A stretch of 64,000 bases of DNA from Carposina sasakii (taxonomy: Eukaryota; Arthropoda; Insecta; Lepidoptera; Carposinidae), in assembly GCA_014607495.2 (NCBI GenBank), contig CP053159.1, positions 10,919,501-10,983,500 of the forward strand, given 5' to 3'. Shown one piece after another: positions 57,019 to 64,000 of the stretch. How positions within the stretch are numbered: the stretch's first letter is position 1; each line of letters starts with the position of its first letter. Under the pieces are notes generated by a model. That model was not told the DNA's origin, made no database searches, and saw only the letters and a program-made list of their open reading frames with translations. Made by a program: the position numbers and the translations under genes.

Positions 57019-57245
57019 TTCATCATCAGCCTATCTATTGCAATCCACTGCTGGACGTAGCCCTCCCCTAGAGCATGCCACAAGGCTCGATCTCGTTTTT
57101 GCTATCCAGTTACTACCAGCCGTCCTCTTCAAGTTATCGCTCCATCTGGCCAGAGGGCGTCCAACCATCCAACACCACGCTGTCTCCATTCGAGAACCCG
57201 CTTACTCCACTATCCATTGGTTCTACGACAGATGCGTCATGTGAC
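57019..57245 (-). pseudogene. RTE LINE 3' fragment, minus strand
   Basis: On the minus strand it runs from the TDG.W..RVLEW-like block to a terminal segment with GTCCAGCAGTGGATTGCAAT and a TGATGATGA tail. Frame-broken. Its last 45 bp equal the end of the SINE-like repeats at 8642 and 11168. Confidence 0.6.
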
Positions 57246-57633
57246 CAGCCCACTATCACTTCAAGCACCTACATCATAATATTATTTAAAAAGTACCTAC
57301 CTATGTTTCTAGTTTTACAAAGCACCATTGATAAAAAAATTAAAGACTTCCTTGATGGGCTTCAAGGCAGACACAGCACATTATTTTACAAAATTTATGT
57401 ATGAACAAATTGAGAAATAAACATTTAATAGCTAGAGACCTATTTTAATCTAGTGAAACTGCCACATCACATGTAAAATATAAAGGACATTACAAACTGC
57501 AATAATCAAGGGGTTCAACCAAGGCAGGGTAATATAATAAAAATATAAATATAGTGTCTAAGGAAGGTCACCTGACATGCAAGGTTTTTATGGTCAAACA
57601 CGGGACACCAAAATATTTATAGATTTATACTTT

Positions 57634-57806
57634 ACTAGCGACCCGCCCCGGCTTCGCACGGGTGCAGTGCTAATACTGTACATATAAACCTTCCTCATGA
57701 ATCACTCTATCTATTAAAAGAAACCACATCAAAATCCGTTCGCTAGTTTGAAAGATCTAAGCATACATAGGGACGGACAGACAGCAAGCGACTTTGTGTG
57801 ATAGTG
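57634..57806 (+). repeat. Helitron-type repeat, second family
   Basis: CTAGCGACCCGCCCCGGCTT, then CGCACGGGTGCAGTGCT, GAAAGATCTAAGCATACATA and AGCAAGCGACTTTGTG. A well-preserved copy; the inverted sister is inside the eIF3k gene. Confidence 0.55.
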
Positions 57807-57910
57807 GTTGCTAGGATTTTATGGCCTAGTTGGATGTATAAAGAATTAGCACTATATTGGTTGCCACACTATATAAAAACCATGCCAAAGAACAAGTTCT
57901 CTTCATGGTA

Positions 57911-57916
57911 TTTATT
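57911..57916 (-). promoter_or_regulatory. Polyadenylation signal of eIF3k
   Basis: AATAAA on the minus strand, about 20 nt after the stop codon at 57938-57936. Confidence 0.7.
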
Positions 57917-57935
57917 GTAGAAATACGCCAGATAT

Positions 57936-60900
57936 TTACAACAATGCCATTAAGGGAGCAAGGTGATCAAACTCAATTTTCTCAGTGATGTTCTTAGTTT
58001 TGATGTTTTCATCCTGGTTAGCAATGAAGATGAGGTTGCCGTCATCCCTCCAGCCATACTTCTTGACCCAGTATTTTAATGTGACATCTGAAAATAATCA
58101 TTGATTAATTTCAATTTAAACAAATCAATAAAGTGGCAGTGGACAGTGCACATAGTTCGAAGAACCTATTAGTATGAGATCCCACCGTAGGTTTACTACG
58201 CTCATCTATTTATAGAATAAAACCTTATCATTACAAACATTTACGATTAGGAGAATGTATATATACACTGGGTTGCCTATCAAAATATGGCCGCAAGTAT
58301 TTTAATTGAATTGAAATGAAAAAATATATATTTTGCCGACGAATTACGCTCACATGTTTATCGAATAAAGTATAATCCATTTGATAGAACTGTAAGTAGA
58401 GATTGCGAAAAACCAGGGTAGCCATTGCACATTTGGCCGCAAGTACCTGGCAACCCGCTTTAAACGTGTATGATTTTGAGACGTTTCTACGCTCATATGT
58501 TTTTTAAATGATATGTATAGGTATATCAAATATATTTTTTAAAACGAAAAACCGACTTCCTCCCAAAACTCGAGCTTACTAAAGTAAAATTTTACTAAAG
58601 GGCAAATATATATTGCGTAAAGCCGTGTACGAAGTTTAGAAAGCATAATATTGTTTTAGGCAGATTTATATGCCAGCAAATGATTAAATAGGCCACATGA
58701 CAAAAGAGAGAAATGAGTAGGCTTCGAAACTTTACGTCTGACAATATAGGCAACATATAATTACACTCCTTCTTACCGCCCTGTTCCCAATCATTTGGGG
58801 TCAGTGCAATATGTAGGTACTCTTCTTTCATTCATCCCTATTAACCGTCATCTCATTATTCTCATGTCTACCTCTTCCTCTATAACCATCTTACTTCGGA
58901 CACGGCTTAACGCAACATATAATTTCACCACTTAACATAATTATCTTCATCTTCATAAGCCTATTGCAGTCCACTACTGGACGTAGGCCTCCCCCTGCCA
59001 TAGGGGGATTTTGTTACTAAAAAGTTCCACTATCTGTTTTTCGGCGGCTCCATCATCAGACCCTCGATTCCTTTATATTATGTGTAGCTGACCAAAATTC
59101 TCTATAAAAATCTAAAAACGGACTACTTGTGCCTTTTATATTTGAGGATATCCCTAGATTCCTTAGAGGTGATCAAAACGCTCAGTAAAAGTATAAAAAT
59201 AGACTACATTTGGCTACAATATTTGAGGATTGCCCTTGATTTCTCCAAGATCCCATCATCAGATCCTGATGTGGTGAATATGGGACCAACTTGGAAGCAT
59301 ACCATGACAAACTATAAAAATAAAAATCGGTTCATAAATGATGGAGTTCTGAGGTAACACACATAAAAAAATATAAAAAATAAAAATAAAACACAGACAA
59401 ATTGATAACCTCTTTTTTGAAGTCGGTAAAAAAGCTATTTTTTTTCTGATTATTATGATATTTGGCAGCAAGTAAGGGTTGCCAGCTGTTAAAGATGCTG
59501 AATGTTAAAGGACCGCTGTATGAAACGCATCAAAGCCATCGGGCATGCGTCAAAACGCTTAATATACACGTAGATATCGTACATACGTCGAAGCGCAATA
59601 GCAGTCATTGCGTATGCCTCATATTGTTCATGGTCAAGTACATTGTATAAGAAGCTGGAACGCAACTCGATTAAGCTAGAATGCGTTTCACCAAACAGTT
59701 CCTTTAGAATTTAGTCCTATACAGTTACTATGTGTCACATTATCTGTGTTACTGCATACAAAACTTGTTAGTTCCGAAATATAGGAGTACTTCATGAATT
59801 AACTTATTTATGAATGAAATTAACTTATTGTGCGTTTCACCGTATAGTTCTGATGGATGATGGCACTACTTACTATGTGTATGACTAAAGTTTACAACTG
59901 TATCACTATTATATGAAATGAACTCTACATAAAATGCAGAATATGGCCTCTGCACAGAGGTCCTTGTTCATGATGCACTTTAGTTGGAATACAATCTTTT
60001 CATGGGTTGATGTAAGTTGCTTTTGAAATTCTTTTTGATTACCCTCGTTTTTGTAGACATTTCTAATCATCATAATTATCCTCTATCATAAATTCAAAAA
60101 TCATTTTACTAAAGACAATAGCTGTATGAACATAGTTTTCCTTCGGGGTAAACTAATAAAAAAAAGGAAAATATTTTTATCCCAGATAATTTTGACATTT
60201 TGTTTTTTCTGCTGTCCTCGCGGACCAAATAATATTAAGAAAACAATAATATTAATGTAACTTTGGACCTCAATATCTTGGAAACCCCTGGTTTCCCAGG
60301 GGTGCTTCCATAGAAAAAAATTATTGTGATGTTACAAAGAATACAAGTTATTAAAAGATCAAAGTTGTCTTTTTACACCCAGTATATCCTCACAACTTTG
60401 GCATTTTTAATATTAGTAAGCTATAAGTATATAAATATGAGGAAAAACATACCATCAATGCCACCCAATAAGTTGGCCAGATTGTTCTTTTCAATAGTCT
60501 GGAATGTTATGCCAACAACATGACAAACAAACTTCCTGATGGAGTCATGGAAGCCACTGATCCTATTGCAAAGCTCCGGCATCGAGTGCACTCTGTTCCA
60601 GAACTGGGCAAAGTCACATTGCTCCAAAATATCTGCCAGATACTTGATTTGTGATATTGTCTCATTTTCAACCTGCAAATTTAATATTGTTTTATTTAAT
60701 ATTCCAAGGGTTTAAATATAGGTACATATATAGAAATATAATTAGAAACAGCCAGTTACAAGACACCTAACATTATGAGGCAAAAGGCAATGCAATTAAA
60801 CCCAGAATACTGTTTCATTCATGAATAAACTTTCCATTTATTTTATGGCACTTCTGGCAGGCTTGTATCATTCAGTATGTCATTCTACTAAGTATAGCTC

Positions 60901-61490
60901 ATAGTGAGTTACTATCACTACATATTATAAAACAAAGTCGCTTGCCGCTGTCTGTCAGTCCTATGTATGCTTCAATGTTTCAAACTGGGGAACGGATTTT
61001 GATGTGGTTTTTTTTAATAGATAGAGTAATTCACGAGGAAGGTTTATACTATAGTATCAGCACTGCACCCGTGCGAAGCCGGGGCGGGTCGCTAGTTACT
61101 AATAAGTACACCTCAGTTGTTACTTACCACAGATTCCAATAACAGGCATTTACATAGAGTAAAATCAGTGTGAGGAAAATTTGTAAGTGCTTTCAGAAGG
61201 ATCTGACAAGTTATATCAGCATTAAACTTCTCGGGATTGAACTGGTACAGTTTCAAAACTGCAAGATTTGCTTCTAAGTCGTATGTGTTCTCCCTAGATT
61301 GCATCTCCACATAACGCTCTAATGTCTGAAGCTTGGCGGGGTTATATCTAAAATAACATATTTGTAAGAAAACGGTAAGAATATTAGGTACAGATCTTTT
61401 ACGGAAAACTACGAGATTAGAGGTTATAAAAGCAAACCTTTCAATACTCTTCAGTATGCTTGCTACCGTCTGTTTCATGGTTTCCGCCAT
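57936..61490 (-). CDS. eIF3k: Eukaryotic translation initiation factor 3 subunit K
   Basis: Four coding exons on the minus strand: 61490-61438, 61347-61128, 60672-60453 and 58087-57936. Total is 645 nt, a protein of 214 residues against about 218 in human. All introns obey GT/AG (donors GAAAG|GTTTGC, GTG|GTAAGT and GATG|GTATGT; acceptors TTTTAG, TTTGCAG and TTTTCAG), with phases 2, 0 and 1 in agreement across each junction. Exon 1 starts [18 protein letters not shown]. Exon 2 has LERYVEMQ, then [20 protein letters not shown] and [19 protein letters not shown]. Exon 3 has [18 protein letters not shown] and [19 protein letters not shown]. Exon 4 has YWVKKYGW and ends APLMALL. This is the HAM/winged-helix eIF3k protein, a non-core subunit of the cytoplasmic eIF3 complex that scaffolds 43S pre-initiation. 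Intron 2 carries a Helitron-type repeat and intron 3 (2.36 kb) another repeat. Nothing is truncated. Confidence 0.95.
59010..59430 (+). repeat. Interspersed repeat in eIF3k intron 3
   Basis: GATTTCTCCAAGATCCCATC, ATCCTGATGTGGTGAATATG and the terminal TTTTTTGAAGTCGGT repeat the order of 51700-51955. Upstream (59140-59230) two related blocks (GATATCCCTAGATTCC and GATTGCCCTTGATTTC) suggest internal tandem units here too. The 76-residue frame inside is not called. Confidence 0.55.
60920..61098 (-). repeat. Helitron-type repeat in eIF3k intron 2
   Basis: TATTATAAAACAAAGTCGCT at one end and GCGAAGCCGGGGCGGGTCGC followed by TAGT at the other. This is the inverted form of 57634-57806. It ends 30 bp from exon 2, yet the donor GTG|GTAAGT is intact. 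Confidence 0.6.
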
Positions 61491-61590
61491 TCCGCCAAAG
61501 AAAAAGATTTCGTTGGAGAGTAAGTAATACTAAGAAATAATTATGTACCTAACGTTTAAAAAGACCCAAAAGTATTTACATACACTTTGA

Positions 61591-62417
61591 AAAATTTTTT
61601 TTTTGTTTAGTTTATCCCGAAGGAAAGGCAAAGGGAACTAAGCCCATACAGCCATTGTCTTAAGTAAATGATTTCTGAATTTATGATGGATGATAATGAT
61701 GATGATGAATGGAAACGTCGGGAAAATCCTCAAGAACAAGTGTAAAGTTCGTCAAAATGAAAAATGATTGCAGAAATAACTTACATGGGCCCATGAAGAG
61801 ATCGTATTCCGGCTAAAGTTTTACTCAGCTTACCTGCGTATAAAACCATGCACACGCACTAGATTCACATCACAAGTAATCAAAATATAACTCATCTACC
61901 AGAAAACATCACTTTACGGACACATACAAGCCATTTACAATTAATTTTTCATTTTCACAAGAAAATTACACCTGCTCCCTTCCAGCTTTTCCCGCCGAAT
62001 CTTTTTTTTTTTGTTTAGTTTATCCGTTTATCCTGAAGGAAAGGGAAGGGGAACTAAGCCCATACAGCCATTGTCTTTAGTAAATGATTTTTAAATATAT
62101 GATGGATGATAATGATGATGATGAATGGAAACGTCGGGAAAATTCTCAAGAACAAGTGTAAAGTTAGTCAAAATGAAAAATAATTGCAGAAATAACTTAC
62201 ATGAGTCTATGAAGAGATCGTATTTCGTCTAAAGTTTTACTCAGCTTACCTGCGTATAAAACCATGCACACGCATTAGATTCACATCACAAGTAATCAAA
62301 ATATAACTTAGCTACTAGAAAACATCACTTTACGGACACATGCAAGCCATTTACAAATATTTTTTTAATTTTCACAAGAAAACTACACCCGCTTCCTTCC
62401 AGCTTTTCCCGCCGAAT
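61591..62417. repeat. 410-bp tandem duplication upstream of eIF3k
   Basis: 61591-62000 and 62002-62417 are direct copies of about 410 bp, each from a T run and TTGTTTAGTTTATCC to TTCCAGCTTTTCCCGCCGAA. Shared landmarks include GATGGATGATAATGATGATG and GCTTACCTGCGTATAAAACC. On the minus strand each copy has a strong donor-like site ACGCAG|GTAAGCTGAG and a second, CAT|GTAAGTTATT. The unit may therefore carry a promoter or non-coding first exon of eIF3k. The copies differ by scattered substitutions. Confidence 0.75.
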
Positions 62418-62765
62418 AACAGACTAAGGACTAAGAGATTGCGTGTGTTGTGTGTTTAGCTTAGACTAAGTAATTTATAGACCGAGTGTGCCCTACAAAC
62501 GCTGCAAGAAAAACGGTCCAACTTTTTTTATTTTAAAAGTAGAATACAAGCGTGACGTCACAGAAGTTGTCATTTTATTTTAATTTTTTTTAAATTTATT
62601 CATGACCATGGATACTGAGTCCTTCAGTCGGTTGTCATTTTATCGGTGCATAGGGATGCCAGCTTATGGCATATTACCTTGTTAATTGGGAAACACATGA
62701 AAATATCTGTTTATGAAAATAAATTATAATACATACATACATAATATTGTTATTTAGTCGTAGCT

Positions 62766-63104
62766 TTGTCAAGTACTGAAGCTGAATACATGGCCTTATC
62801 AGACTCTTGTAAAGAGGCTTTGTTTATCCGCAAACTCTCGATGGAAATTATTAATAAAAATATTTCAATAACGGTTTTTAATGACAATCAGTCTACTCTA
62901 AATATATGTAAAAATATGCAATTTCACTCTAGGACAAAACACATTGATGTTAGGCATCATTTCATTAGGCAATTGGTTAATGATAAAAAAGTTATTGTGA
63001 AATACTTATGTACTAGTGACATGTTAGCTGACATATTGACTAAGGCTCTATGTAATGAAAAGTTTCAGAAGTTTGTGAAACAACTTTATGTAATTAATAA
63101 ATAA
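62766..63104 (+). pseudogene. Ty1/copia Pol, RNase H C-terminal fragment
   Basis: The frame opens inside SSTEAEYMALS, the hallmark of copia RNase H, and continues with EALFIRKL, a central NDNQSTLNICKN, RTKHIDVRHHFIR and a final DMLADILTKAL. The N-terminal gag, integrase and RT are absent, and 62700-62755 is unrelated, so the element is 5' truncated. DNA after the stop (about 63129-63480, with AATAAA near 63416) may be the 3' LTR; no partner LTR is present to confirm it. Confidence 0.8.
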
Positions 63105-63549
63105 TATAACAATATGGGTAGGTAGGCATGTCAATTAGGTGAATAAGTACTTAGAAGACTATTTTTTTTATCTAGTAGTGTATGATGTTTTTAGTATTGT
63201 ATTATCTTTTCTGTGAATAACAGATAGCATGGTATTGTTATAATATTGTATTGGTTTAAGGGCCAGTATTAGAATAGTTTAAAATATAAACACAATACAA
63301 TACCTATGTACAAGATTGCTTTGTCTCAAAACGCAATAGAAGAAAAAAGCTGTGACTGTATCTGTCTCCCTTCTGGAAGATCTGTAATAGGCTAGTCATG
63401 TATTTTTGCTATTAAAATAAAATCCAGTGAAATCTGAACATATTCGTGAGTTTACTTTCCAATTAATCTAATATTTAGCACAAAGAAAAGTTTTTTTTTT
63501 AACAATAACTGTGATTTACTCATGGAATTTTAAATTATGTAGGTATAAT
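63105..63549. other. Probable copia 3' LTR and flank
   Basis: Follows the copia stop codon. TGTCAATTAGG at 63129 could be the LTR start. No second LTR is available in the window. Confidence 0.3.
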
Positions 63550-63981
63550 AAAAGTGGCCGCCATTTTGAACTTTTTAGTTAAGAGCCGAATTGCTTCCAA
63601 AATCGATATCTGAGGTTTCTGGCAGTTCCCAAAGACATTTCCGGTGTCAAAAATAGTAAAAGTGGCCGTCATTTTGAACTTTTTAGTGAAGAGCCGGATT
63701 GCTTCCAAAATCGATATCTGAGGTTTCTGGCAGTTCCCAAACACATTTCCGGTGTCAAAAATAGTAAAAGTGGCCGCCATTTTGAACTTTTTAGTTAAGA
63801 GCCGGATTACTTCTAAAATCGATATCTGAGGTTCCTTGCAGTTCCCAAATACATATCCGATGTCAAAAATAATATAAGTGGCCGCCATTTTGAACTTTTT
63901 AGCTAAAAGCCGTATTGTTTCCCAAATATATATCGAGTTTGAAGGCAATCCGGCTCAAACCTGAAAAGTTCATAATGGCGC
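63550..63981 (-). repeat. Four-copy tandem repeat, 108-bp unit, open on minus strand
   Basis: Units start at 63550, 63658, 63766 and 63874 (exact period 108), each with AGTGGCCGCCATTTTGAACT and AATCGATATCTGAGGTTTCT. The period is 36 codons, so the minus frame stays open for 137 codons with repeated KKFKMAATF.IFDTGNVFGN and QISILEAIRL. After the last unit an inverted piece (GTTCATAATGGCGCCCACTT) mirrors the unit start. No promoter or start context. Probably a satellite or MITE with internal tandem units rather than a gene. Confidence 0.7.
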
Positions 63982-64000
63982 CCACTTTGTTTATATTTAT

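Noticed and set aside
62766..63104. Active copia element
   Set aside because: Only the RNase H end is present and no 5' LTR or integrase is visible.
1..64000. CRISPR array, bacterial operons, phage genes
   Set aside because: Tandem repeats here lack spacer structure and all genes are eukaryotic with GT/AG introns.

Overview
This is AT-rich, repeat-dense animal DNA, almost certainly from a moth or butterfly (Lepidoptera). The two conserved genes read as insect orthologues. The repeats are of lepidopteran type: Lep1-like Helitron-type elements, RTE-type LINE remnants with TGA-rich tails, SINEs and many MITEs. There is nothing prokaryotic here.

Layout. 1-28147 (minus strand) is part of the homeobox gene goosecoid. 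Exon 1, with the start codon and the eh1 repressor motif, lies at 28147-27943. Exon 2, with homeodomain residues 1-46, lies at 19415-19174. The exon for the rest of the recognition helix was not found and should lie left of base 1. The introns are filled with mobile-element remnants. 28148-30665 is the goosecoid upstream region with three adjacent MITEs. 30666-35328 is a nearly complete 4.66-kb DNA transposon with perfect 34-bp inverted ends, an ATAT target duplication, a spliced leader exon and a transposase gene broken by one frameshift. 35333-42052 is intergenic, with SINE, BEL/Pao, LINE and MITE remnants.

42053-56527 (plus strand) holds the most distinctive feature: four tandem genes for small secreted proteins extremely rich in histidine (about 42% in the first). 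They have no cysteine after the signal peptide, and three of them share a TATA box plus TCAGT initiator core promoter. Copies 1 and 2 differ at only 5 of 239 residues; copies 3 and 4 are more diverged. A secreted metal-binding or pH-responsive structural role (cuticle, mandible, gut lining or silk) is an inference only. Between them lie an RT remnant, SINEs, MITEs, a 160-bp-arm inverted-repeat element and a 200-bp-arm foldback.

57936-61490 (minus strand) is a complete four-exon gene for translation initiation factor eIF3 subunit K. Its upstream side carries a 410-bp tandem duplication. The right end (62.7-64 kb) holds a 5'-truncated Ty1/copia fragment and a 108-bp tandem repeat. The conserved genes are unrelated in function; the His-rich genes form the only co-functional cluster visible.
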